Below are positions 30,187 through 37,527 of a stretch of 64,000 nt of DNA, in pieces. Every line of letters begins with the position of its first letter. The stretch's first letter is position 1. Source of the DNA: DASXQK01 sp963757155 (GTDB lineage: Bacteria > Pseudomonadota > Alphaproteobacteria > Dongiales > Dongiaceae); contig CAVWQS010000028.1 in the NCBI GenBank assembly GCA_963757155.1, forward strand, positions 124,001-188,000, written 5' to 3'. The position numbers were made by a program, and so were the translations under genes. Below the pieces are notes generated by a model. The model saw only the letters and a list, made by a program, of their open reading frames with translations, had not been told where the DNA came from and did no database searches.

Positions 30187-30851
30187 GGCCGCCCAACCGC
30201 TGAGGTGTCCACCGCGGCGGCGCCCACGGCAGCAACGACCGAGCGGGCCACAGCCTGGATGGCCTCGCGATTGCCCGCTTCGATATGCTTGACCGCGACG
30301 AGCGCGCCCCCGATTCCGACGAAATCGGCGCCGGCCGACAGATACTCGGCGATGTTCTCCGGCTCGACGCCGCCAGTGGGACAGAAGACCTGCGCTGGAA
30401 ACACGCTGCGCAGCGCCCGGATATGGGCCGGCCCGCCGGCGGAAGACGCGGGAAAGATCTTGACGGCCCCAGCCCCTGCGGCAAGGGCAGCGCGCACCTC
30501 GCTCGGGGTCAGCGCGCCCAGCATCAGCAGGGCCTGGGCTTCCTCGCAGGGCCGCTTCAGCGCGCTGTCGACCCAGGGTGCGACGATGAAGCGGGCGCCG
30601 GCCGAGAGGCAGGCCGCGGCCGCGGCGGCATCGGGGACCGTGCCGGCGCCGACCAGCAGGGCCGGGTCGCTGGCGAGTTCGCGGATCAGCGAGACGGCGC
30701 CCGGTATAGTCAGCGTGATCTCGAAGATTCGGATGCCGCTGTCGTAGAGCCATTGCACCGCCGTGGCGGCGTGACGCGCCGATGGCGTGCGGATGACCGG
30801 CACGATCTTGGCGGCGCGAAGAAGATCCAGGGTGGGCGAGGGCTTCGTCAT
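30183..30851 (-). CDS. eda: KDPG/KHG aldolase
   Basis: 222 aa class I aldolase of the Entner-Doudoroff route. The ATG abuts the TGA of the preceding dehydrogenase gene. Conserved pieces are IFEITLTIPGA with the general-acid/base Glu, GAGTV, and VKIFPAS with the Schiff-base Lys (about residue 135), followed by FCPTGGVEPEN. Length is normal. It works with the kinase immediately downstream. Confidence 0.93.
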   Translation of the reverse strand: MTKPSPTLDLLRAAKIVPVIRTPSARHAATAVQWLYDSGIRIFEITLTIPGAVSLIRELASDPALLVGAGTVPDAAAAAACLSAGARFIVAPWVDSALKRPCEEAQALLMLGALTPSEVRAALAAGAGAVKIFPASSAGGPAHIRALRSVFPAQVFCPTGGVEPENIAEYLSAGADFVGIGGALVAVKHIEAGNREAIQAVARSVVAAVGAAAVDTSAVGRP

Positions 30852-31820
30852 TCAGACAACTTCGTTTTTCAGCGCCGCGTCGCCTGCCCAGAGCCGATCC
30901 AGATTTTCCATCAGGAGATCGAGGATGTTGTCCTCATAGCGGCGGGTTTCGCCGCCCGTATGCGGGGTGATCAGAACATTGGCGAAGCCCCAGAGGGGCG
31001 AGGATTCCGGCAGCGGCTCCTCGGCGACGCAGTCCAGGGCCGCGCCGGCGATGAGGCCCTGGGTCAAGGCCTCGATCAGAGCGCTCTCCTGGACGCAGCG
31101 GCCTCGGGCCACATTGATCAGGAGAGCGGATCGTTTCATCAGCTTGAGCGTGCTGCCACCGATCACGCCCTCGGTCTCCGCGGTGAGCGGGCAGGTGAGG
31201 GCGACGATATCCGCCTCGGGCAATAGCGCGGGCAGGCGGTCGAGCCCGGCCACCTCGTCAGCGCCGTTGCGCCCGGCCGCCGGATCCCGCCGGATGCCGA
31301 GCACGCGAAGATCGAAGGCCTTGGCGAGCCGGGCCAACCGCCCGCCGATGCGGCCCAATCCGATGATGAGCAGGGTCTTGCCGCCCAGCTCTTCCTCGCG
31401 GCCGCCGATATCGCTGATCATGCCGCGCCAATGCCGGCGGGCCTGATGGTCGCGGGCCTCCGGCAGGCGCCGGGTGAGGGCCAGGATCAGCGCCATGGCA
31501 TGCTCGGCCACGGCGCGCTCATTGGTGCCCTGGGCGCTGGCCAGCCGGATGCCGCGTTCCCTGAGCACCGCGCGGGGATATTGGTCGGTGCCCGCGCTGA
31601 TCGATTGGATGAAAGCCAGCCGGCCGGCCTTATCCAGCAGATCGTTGCGCCAGAGGCCGGAGGCCAGCAGCACATCGGCCTCGCCGATCCGGCTCTGGAG
31701 CTCTGCCGCCGAACGCAACTGGAAGCTCGCGATCCCCGTCTGGCGCGCCAGGAAGCGCTCCTGGAGTTGATAGGCCACATGGGCGAAGCAGATGGTCAGG
31801 CGGTCCCTGGGCGGCAGCAT
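30852..31820 (-). CDS. D-2-hydroxyacid dehydrogenase, NAD-binding
   Basis: 322 aa from ATG 31820, which starts 4 bases after the SDR gene ends; a longer ORF start at 31847 would overlap that gene. The NAD-binding site is IGLGRIGGRLARLAKAF (about residues 140-156). The catalytic Arg is in NVARGR, Glu in AEEPLPESSPLW, and His in ITPHTGGETRRYE. Family members reduce 2-keto acids or oxidise D-2-hydroxyacids in the cytosol. In this operon the substrate may be a sugar-derived 2-keto acid; the exact one cannot be told. Confidence 0.85.
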   Translation of the reverse strand: MLPPRDRLTICFAHVAYQLQERFLARQTGIASFQLRSAAELQSRIGEADVLLASGLWRNDLLDKAGRLAFIQSISAGTDQYPRAVLRERGIRLASAQGTNERAVAEHAMALILALTRRLPEARDHQARRHWRGMISDIGGREEELGGKTLLIIGLGRIGGRLARLAKAFDLRVLGIRRDPAAGRNGADEVAGLDRLPALLPEADIVALTCPLTAETEGVIGGSTLKLMKRSALLINVARGRCVQESALIEALTQGLIAGAALDCVAEEPLPESSPLWGFANVLITPHTGGETRRYEDNILDLLMENLDRLWAGDAALKNEVV

Positions 31821-31824
31821 GGGC

Positions 31825-32580
31825 TCAGCCCATCGACATCCCGCCATTGACGCGCAGCACCTGCCCCGTGATGTAGCTGGCGTCCTCGGAGGCGAGGAAG
31901 GCCATGGCGGCGGCGATCTCCTCGGGCTTGCCGTAGCGGCGCATGGGAACGAGGCCGAGGGTGGCCTCGAGACCCGCCTGGTCGATCTCGCCCAGCATCT
32001 CCGTGGCGATATAGCCGGGGGAGACGGCGTTGACCGTCACCCCGCCGCGTGCCACCTCGGCGGCGATCGGGCGAAGCATGGCAGTGATGCCGCCCTTCGA
32101 GGCGGTGCAGACGGAGAATTTATTGCCGCCGAAATCGGCGACCTCGGTGATGCAGGAGCCGGTGGCGATGATGCGGCCCCATTTCTGCTTCAGCATGGGC
32201 TTGAGGGCCGCCTGGCAGACGTTGAAGAAGCCGCGCAGGTTGTTCTCGATCGAGGCGTTCCAATCGGCCTCGGTGCTCTCGATGAAGGGCCGGTCGATGA
32301 CGATGCCGGCATTGCTGACCAGGATATCCAATCGGCCGAAGGATTTGATCGCCGCCTTGATCAGCCGGTCGGCATCCGCCCGCTTCGAGACATCGGCCTT
32401 GACGGCGACGGCCTCGCCCTTGGCCTTGCGGATTCCAGCGACCACCGCATCCGCCGCCTTCTTGTTGCGGACATAGTTGACGACGACCTTGGCCCCCTCG
32501 CGCGCGAAACGCTCGGCGATCGCCTTGCCGATGCCGCGCGAGCTGCCCGTGACGATCGCGACCTTACCCTTGAGCTGCAT
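31825..32580 (-). CDS. SDR family oxidoreductase with Cys at the catalytic Tyr position
   Basis: 251 aa. ATG 32580 has ribosome site GGGAGGAG. The Rossmann motif TGSSRGIG (about residue 13), NAG, and the C-terminal YITGQVLRVNGG are classical SDR. The Ser of the active site is in ATGSCITEV. The YxxxK pair, however, reads CTASK: the base triplet is TGC where TAC would give the catalytic tyrosine. This is the first gene of a four-gene sugar-acid operon, so it was probably a sugar or sugar-acid dehydrogenase. Whether it is active without Tyr is open. Confidence 0.85.
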   Translation of the reverse strand: MQLKGKVAIVTGSSRGIGKAIAERFAREGAKVVVNYVRNKKAADAVVAGIRKAKGEAVAVKADVSKRADADRLIKAAIKSFGRLDILVSNAGIVIDRPFIESTEADWNASIENNLRGFFNVCQAALKPMLKQKWGRIIATGSCITEVADFGGNKFSVCTASKGGITAMLRPIAAEVARGGVTVNAVSPGYIATEMLGEIDQAGLEATLGLVPMRRYGKPEEIAAAMAFLASEDASYITGQVLRVNGGMSMG

Positions 32581-32650
32581 GAATTCAACTCCTCCCCTGT
32601 CGAGGCAGGGCAGTCGCATCCGACGACCTCAAGCCTCGCTCTACCCTTCC

Positions 32651-32727
32651 GTCATTCCCGCGAAAGCGGGAATCCAGGGCCGAGGGCGCGTCGCTTGCCC
32701 TGGATTCCCGCTTTCGCGGGAATGACG
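32651..32727. repeat. Dispersed palindromic element, copy 2 (near-perfect)
   Basis: GTCATTCCCGCGAAAGCGGG at the left and CCCGCTTTCGCGGGAATGAC at the right are exact reverse complements, with ATCCAGGG/CCCTGGAT extending the stem. It sits between the SDR and DsbA-like genes. It is the best preserved of the three copies. Confidence 0.8.
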
Positions 32728-32814
32728 GTGGAAAAATTGTCCCCCTGTCCGGGGGAGGCTAAGGAATCGGCCGGGCCGGTGCAACCGGCCCGGTTGATTC
32801 CTTGGCGGCGCCGG

Positions 32815-33564
32815 TCAGCTGCCGGCGCGCGCCTTCTTGATCGCGGCCGTCAGATCATCGACCGAGGCGACCCCGGGGATGAGCTGATCGCCGATGACGA
32901 AGCCGGGTGTGCCCTGGATCTTCAGCTTGTCGGCGAGCTGGGCGTTCTTGTCGATGATGTTTCGGATCTCGGGCTTCTCCATGTCCACCTTGAGCTTGGC
33001 GACATCGAGCCCGACGTCATGGGCCATGGCAAAGATCGATGCATCGTCGAGCTGGCCCTTATAGGCGATCAGCTTGTCGTGGAGGGGCAGGTACTTGCCC
33101 TGGGCCACGGCCGCCAGCGCCGCCTTGCTGGCGGTCGTCGAGGCGGGGCCCAGGATGGGGAATTCCTTGTAGACGACCCGCAGCTTGCTGTCGGCGGCGA
33201 TCACCTTCTCGATGTCCGGTGCCACCACCTTGCAATAGGGGCAACGGTAGTCGAAGAACTCGACGACCGTCACATCGCCATCGGGATTTCCCGCGACGGG
33301 GCTGGTGGGGTCCTTGAAGATATCGTCCTTCAGCGCCGTGATGTTCTGCTGCGCCTTGGCCGCCTCCGCCTGATCCTGCTTGGCTTGGTACTGCTTGATC
33401 GCGTCGATGATCACCTCGGGATGCTCGCGCAGATAGTCGCGAACGATCTTCTGGACCACGTCGATATCCACCGCCGAGGGGGCGGGCGTTATGTCCGCAG
33501 CGCCCAGAGGGCCTGCCGCGAGTAGCAAGGGGAGTGAGAGGGCAAGGAGGCGGAGAAACTTCAT
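32815..33564 (-). CDS. DsbA/ScsC-like periplasmic thiol:disulfide protein
   Basis: 249 aa. A signal peptide ends at about residue 22 (LLLAAGPLGA). An N-terminal helical region (about 35-80, DVVQKIVRDYLREHPEVIID) is like the trimerisation arm of ScsC/Com1 proteins. The thioredoxin-fold part has the active site CPYC in FFDYRCPYCKVV and the cis-Pro loop QGTPGFVIG. It probably oxidises or isomerises disulfides of exported proteins such as the many cysteine-rich proteins nearby. It stands alone on its strand between a palindrome and a divergent lipoprotein gene. Confidence 0.88.
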   Translation of the reverse strand: MKFLRLLALSLPLLLAAGPLGAADITPAPSAVDIDVVQKIVRDYLREHPEVIIDAIKQYQAKQDQAEAAKAQQNITALKDDIFKDPTSPVAGNPDGDVTVVEFFDYRCPYCKVVAPDIEKVIAADSKLRVVYKEFPILGPASTTASKAALAAVAQGKYLPLHDKLIAYKGQLDDASIFAMAHDVGLDVAKLKVDMEKPEIRNIIDKNAQLADKLKIQGTPGFVIGDQLIPGVASVDDLTAAIKKARAGS

Positions 33565-33568
33565 ATGG

Positions 33569-33829
33569 TCACCGATTATCTCTGATCATTTCCGCCCAGC
33601 ATGGCCGATCTGCCCAGGAAAGGCGATGGGGAGCTGGGGGTCTCACGAAGTTTTGCGGCTCCGACCTGGGCCGGGAACAGTGGCGTGGCCTGGGCGCGGA
33701 TGCTAGTTTCGCCCTCCGCATCGCGGATCGAGGAGGGCGCTTGGCCGGCTGCCTAGCTGCCGGCGGGGCGGCCCGTGACGCCGAAGCCAGGGCGACGGCA
33801 GCCAAAAGGGAGAAGAGTTGCTTGCGCAT
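33569..33829 (-). CDS. Possible small secreted protein (uncertain)
   Basis: 86 aa beginning MRKQLFSLLAAVALASASRA, which has all the marks of a signal peptide, and an AAGGA ribosome site 7 bases before the ATG. The remainder is rich in Pro, Arg and Ala and shows no family. Its ATG and the ATG of the divergent lipoprotein gene overlap in the same CATG at 33827-33830. It could be a real small exported protein, a decayed gene, or chance in GC-rich DNA. Confidence 0.3.
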   Translation of the reverse strand: MRKQLFSLLAAVALASASRAAPPAARQPAKRPPRSAMRRAKLASAPRPRHCSRPRSEPQNFVRPPAPHRLSWADRPCWAEMIRDNR

Positions 33830-35483
33830 GTCGTCCTTCGACCGGTTTGCCCAGAGAGCTAGATTCTTCCTTTCCCGCCCGCAACTCCTTCTCTTGGCCC
33901 TCGCCCTCTCGGGCATCCCTGGTTGCGGCGGCAGCGATTCCGGCATCGGGCCCATCGAGATCGGCAGCGGCAAGGTCCAAGGCTTCGCCGGCGCCGTGGC
34001 CACGGATGAGCCGCGGGCGGCGCTGGTCGCCCGCGATGTGCTCTCGGGCGGCGGCTCGGCCGTCGATGCCGCCATCGCCGGCTATTTCACCTTGGCCGTG
34101 ACCCTGCCGTCGAACGCCGGCATCGGTGGGGGCGGGGCCTGCCTCGTCCATGATGCCAAGACCAAGAAAGTGGAGGCGATTCTCTTCATGCCCCAGGGCA
34201 TCCCGGGCGGGCAGTTTGGCGTGCCCGCCGCCGTCCGGGGCATGGCCTATATGCAGGCCCGCTACGGGCGCGTTCCCTGGGCGACCCTGGTGGCCCCGGC
34301 GGAGAATCTGGCGCTGAGCGGGATCACTGTCAGCCGGGCCTTGGCGCGGGAGATCGAGACCGCCGGCAACAAGCTGCGCAGCGATCCGGAGCTGGCCCGC
34401 GTCTTCGTCGCCCCCGACGGCCATCTGCTGCGCGAGGGCGATGCGCTGACGCAGCTCGAGCTAGGCTCGGTCCTCGACCAGATCCGCAGCCGCGGCGGCG
34501 GCGATCTCTATATGGGTGGCGTGGCCAACCGCATCGCCGAGGCGGCCGAGGGCGCCGGCCTGCCCCTGACCCGCGAGATGCTGCGCAGCGCCGTGCCCGA
34601 GGTGGTCCAGCCCGTCTCCTTCGACTATGGCTCGCGCGCGCTTTTCTTCACGCCGCCGACGGCCTCGGGCGGGCTGGTGGGGGCAGAGCTTCTGAAAATC
34701 CTGCATGATACCGCGGATTGGGACGGCACCTCCGCCCAGGAGAGGCCGCATCTCTTCGTCGAATCCTCCATGCGGGTCTTCGCCGATCGCGGCCAATGGC
34801 TGCAGCCCAATGGCGGGACCTCGGTCGAGCCCAGCGCGGTGCTCGACGACAACCATCTGAAGCAGATGATGGCGGACTACAACCCGGGCCACGCTACCCC
34901 CGCGAGTGCGCTGCATCCCCCGCCGCCGCCCGCCCATCCCGAGAATCCCTGGGCGGCGAGCCTGGTGGTGATCGACAGGGACAGCAACGGGGTCGCCTGC
35001 AACTTCACCTTGAACGATATCTTCGGCAGCGGCCGGATGGTGCCCGGCACCGGCATCATCCTGGCGGCCTCGCCCAATGTTGCGGGCGAGAACGCCTATA
35101 ACACCGGACCGATGATCTGGGCCTCGCGCTCCAACAAGAGCATCTACTATCTGGCCGCGGCCTCCGGCGGCGTCACGGCGCCCACGGCGCTGGCCCAGGT
35201 CTTCCTGCGCACCATCGCCGACAAGCAGCCCCTCGACGTCTCCATCGCCACCAAGCGCATCCACCACAATGGCGAGCCAGATGTGGTGTTCTACGAGGAA
35301 GGCGTGCCGCAGCCCTTATTGCAGGATTTGGAGACCCGCGGCCACAAGCTGCAGAAGGCCGGCATCCTGGGCAGGGTCCAGGCGATCTATTGCCCGCGGG
35401 CTCTCGATGCCGAGGATTCGACCTGCCTGGCGGCCGCCGATCCGCGGGGCGACGGCCTCTCCGTGGTGCTGCAGGCGCAGTAG
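33828..35483 (+). CDS. Gamma-glutamyltranspeptidase-like lipoprotein lacking the catalytic Thr
   Basis: 551 aa, with a lipoprotein signal (hydrophobic run, then GIPGC with the lipidated Cys near residue 33). The GGT fold is clear: GFAGAVATDEPRAALVARDV and SGGGSAVDAAIAGYFTLAVT near the start, GVPAAVRGM, and the NDIFGSGRMVPGTGIIL region in the second half. In active GGT a Thr-Thr-His precedes this region and the first Thr is both the self-cleaving residue and the nucleophile. Here the aligned segment reads PWAASLVVIDRD, with Ala-Ala-Ser. So self-processing and normal transfer are not expected. It could be a binding protein or a pseudoenzyme in the periplasm. The next gene starts 4 bases on. Confidence 0.8.
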   Translation: MSSFDRFAQRARFFLSRPQLLLLALALSGIPGCGGSDSGIGPIEIGSGKVQGFAGAVATDEPRAALVARDVLSGGGSAVDAAIAGYFTLAVTLPSNAGIGGGGACLVHDAKTKKVEAILFMPQGIPGGQFGVPAAVRGMAYMQARYGRVPWATLVAPAENLALSGITVSRALAREIETAGNKLRSDPELARVFVAPDGHLLREGDALTQLELGSVLDQIRSRGGGDLYMGGVANRIAEAAEGAGLPLTREMLRSAVPEVVQPVSFDYGSRALFFTPPTASGGLVGAELLKILHDTADWDGTSAQERPHLFVESSMRVFADRGQWLQPNGGTSVEPSAVLDDNHLKQMMADYNPGHATPASALHPPPPPAHPENPWAASLVVIDRDSNGVACNFTLNDIFGSGRMVPGTGIILAASPNVAGENAYNTGPMIWASRSNKSIYYLAAASGGVTAPTALAQVFLRTIADKQPLDVSIATKRIHHNGEPDVVFYEEGVPQPLLQDLETRGHKLQKAGILGRVQAIYCPRALDAEDSTCLAAADPRGDGLSVVLQAQ

Positions 35484-35487
35484 CACC

Positions 35488-36645
35488 ATGGTGCTCAAGG
35501 TCGCCCGGCGGGCCTCGATCCCGCCCTTTATCGCCATGGAGATGCTGCGCGCCGCCAATGCCCGCGCCGCCGCGGGCGAGCGCGTCCTCCATCTCGAACT
35601 CGGCCAGCCCGACGGCGGCGCGCCCCAGGCCGTGGTCGAGGCGGCCACCGCCGCTCTCAAATCCCATCGTCTCGGCTATACCGAGGCGCTCGGCATCCCG
35701 CCCTTGCGTGCGGCGATCGCGGCGCATTATCGCCAGAGCTACGGCCTCGATCTGGATCCCGGGCGGGTGGTGGTGACGACGGGCTCTTCCGGCGCTTTCA
35801 TGCTCGGTTTTCTCGCGGCCTTCGAGGCGGGTGACCGGATCGCGCTCGCAGCACCTGGCTATCCCGCCTATCGCAATATCCTGCTGGCCCTTGATCTTGT
35901 GCCCGTCGATCTCGCCGTCGGGCCGGAGACCCATTTTCAACCGACGCCCGCCCTGCTCGATGCTGTGGCGGGAAAGCTCGATGGGCTCATTGTCGCGAGC
36001 CCCTCCAACCCCACCGGCAGCATGCTCGATCGGCGGGCCTTGACGGCCCTGGTCGACTATTGCCGGGATCGGGGCATCCGCCTGGTCTCGGACGAGATCT
36101 ATCACGGCATCGTCTATGGGGCCGAGACGGTGAGCGCGGCCTCTCTCGACGAGAGCGCCATCGTCGTGAACAGCTTCTCGAAATACTTCTCCATGACCGG
36201 TTGGCGCCTGGGCTGGATGCTGGTGCCGGCCGATCTCGCCCGGGCCGTGGAATGCCTGGCCCAGAACCTCTTCATCTCGGCGCCGACATTGCCGCAGATT
36301 GCCGCCGTGGCGGTCTTCGGCTGTCGGCCGGAGCTCGATGAACGGGTCGCCGTCTATCGGCGCAATCGCGACCTGCTTCTGGCCGCACTGCCCAAGGCCG
36401 GCTTCACGCGCTTCGCCCCGCCCGACGGCGCCTTTTACCTCTATGCGGATATCGGGCATCTCACTGATGATAGCGAGGGCTTCTGCCGGCGCATGCTGGC
36501 GGAATCCGGCGTCGCCACCACCCCCGGGGTCGATTTCGACCGCACGCGCGGCCATGACTGCCTGCGTTTCTCCTACGCCGGCTCGACGGCGGAGATGGCC
36601 GAGGCGGCCGAGCGCCTCATCGCCTGGCGGCAGCGGAACAGCTAG
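35488..36645 (+). CDS. PLP-dependent aminotransferase, class I/II
   Basis: 385 aa, ATG 35488, 4 bases after the GGT-like gene, so they are likely co-transcribed. Fold-type I signs are present: TTGSSGAFML, SPSNPTGSM, VSDEIYHGIVYG and the PLP lysine in SFSKYFSMTGWRLGW (about residue 234). The closest groups are aspartate and aromatic aminotransferases. The substrate is unknown; with the GGT-like partner, amino acids released from periplasmic peptides are one possibility. Confidence 0.88.
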   Translation: MVLKVARRASIPPFIAMEMLRAANARAAAGERVLHLELGQPDGGAPQAVVEAATAALKSHRLGYTEALGIPPLRAAIAAHYRQSYGLDLDPGRVVVTTGSSGAFMLGFLAAFEAGDRIALAAPGYPAYRNILLALDLVPVDLAVGPETHFQPTPALLDAVAGKLDGLIVASPSNPTGSMLDRRALTALVDYCRDRGIRLVSDEIYHGIVYGAETVSAASLDESAIVVNSFSKYFSMTGWRLGWMLVPADLARAVECLAQNLFISAPTLPQIAAVAVFGCRPELDERVAVYRRNRDLLLAALPKAGFTRFAPPDGAFYLYADIGHLTDDSEGFCRRMLAESGVATTPGVDFDRTRGHDCLRFSYAGSTAEMAEAAERLIAWRQRNS

Positions 36646-36669
36646 GTCAGGACGTGAGACTGTCCCGTA

Positions 36670-36698
36670 TTGACTTATACGCATAGTGCGTATATACT
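36670..36698 (+). promoter_or_regulatory. Strong sigma-70-type promoter with a palindromic operator in its spacer
   Basis: TTGACT (36670-36675) and TATACT (36693-36698) are 17 bases apart, an ideal sigma-70 layout. The spacer carries TATACGCATAGTGCGTATA (36676-36694), an inverted repeat with perfect 8-base arms, as expected for a repressor that blocks the promoter. No complete gene follows: a short frame MMISDFTAMQHLQIPC starts at 36703 and runs without a recognisable domain into the antisense of the ECF operon. Confidence 0.6.
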
Positions 36699-36740
36699 GA
36701 AATGATGATCTCGGATTTTACCGCAATGCAGCACCTGCAG

Positions 36741-36762
36741 ATTCCCTGCAGAAGCAGGGAAT
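36741..36762. terminator. Inverted repeat between the orphan promoter and the ECF operon end
   Basis: ATTCCCTGC and GCAGGGAAT pair perfectly across AGAA. It lies 4 bases after the stop of the ECF transmembrane gene on the minus strand and about 45 bases downstream of the orphan promoter on the plus strand, so it could end transcription from either side. No U-run follows. Confidence 0.45.
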
Positions 36763-36765
36763 CGA

Positions 36766-37527
36766 CTAGCCCAGCAGTAGATCCAGGGCGGCCAGCAGCG
36801 CCAGCCCGGTTGCCAGGAACAGCCCATCCGCCCAGCTGAATAGAGAGGGGCGCAGGCTGCTGCGGTCGAGGGGATGGCGGAGCCCCCTGGCTTCCATGGC
36901 GATGGCCGCGCGGTCGGCCCGCCTTATCGAATCCGCCAGCAGGGGGATCGCCAGCCGGCGATAGCCCGCCAGCCGCTTCGCCCAGCCCTGCGGCTGCACG
37001 CTTTGCCGCTGCGCCTGCGCCAATCGCAGCAGGCGGAGCTGGTCGGCGAGACCGGGCAGGAATTGGAAGGCGGCGAGAAGGGCGAAGCCCCAGCGTGGCG
37101 GCAGGCGGCAGCGCAGCATGAGGCTGCGCAGGAAATCTGCCGGATCGGTCGTGCGTACGAAAAAGAGTGAGATGGCTCCTAAGGCGACGGCGCGCAGGAA
37201 CAGCGTGGTGCCGGCGAAGAGCGCCGGATTTTGGGCAACGGGCGCGGCGGCGCTGGTCCAGGTATAGACCGCGGCCCGATCGAAAAAGGCCAGGTTCAGC
37301 CAGAGATAACCCAAGCCGACCAAAGCGAAGGGCCAGAGTCGCCATAGCAGGTCGAGAGGTCTGGCGCCCTCGAGCAGGACCAAGGGCAGCAGGGCCGCCA
37401 GGATCGCCGCCAGCTGAAAGCGCGGCTCGAAGACGAGGCTCGAAGCGGCGAGAAAAGCCCCGGCCAGCGCCAGCTTGCTGAGCGGATTGAGCCTGCCGAG
37501 GCGGCTGCGCTCAAGCGGAGCGGGCAT
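36766..37527 (-). CDS. ykoC: ECF transporter transmembrane protein (YkoC/EcfT type)
   Basis: 253 aa with five to six membrane segments (first near residues 14-60, then 70-90, 105-125, last 235-252). The two coupling motifs of EcfT proteins are visible as IAMEARGLRHP and the preceding RLAIPLLADSIRRADRA. It joins the S component to the ATPases in the membrane. Its start overlaps the end of the ATPase gene by 17 bases. As the last gene of a TPP-riboswitch operon it most likely serves import of the thiamin precursor HMP or thiamin. Confidence 0.85.
   Translation of the reverse strand: MPAPLERSRLGRLNPLSKLALAGAFLAASSLVFEPRFQLAAILAALLPLVLLEGARPLDLLWRLWPFALVGLGYLWLNLAFFDRAAVYTWTSAAAPVAQNPALFAGTTLFLRAVALGAISLFFVRTTDPADFLRSLMLRCRLPPRWGFALLAAFQFLPGLADQLRLLRLAQAQRQSVQPQGWAKRLAGYRRLAIPLLADSIRRADRAAIAMEARGLRHPLDRSSLRPSLFSWADGLFLATGLALLAALDLLLG

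Noticed and set aside
36703..36800. A short antitoxin-like gene after the orphan promoter
   Set aside because: The frame from ATG 36703 has no ribosome site, no recognisable domain and runs into the antisense of ykoC.
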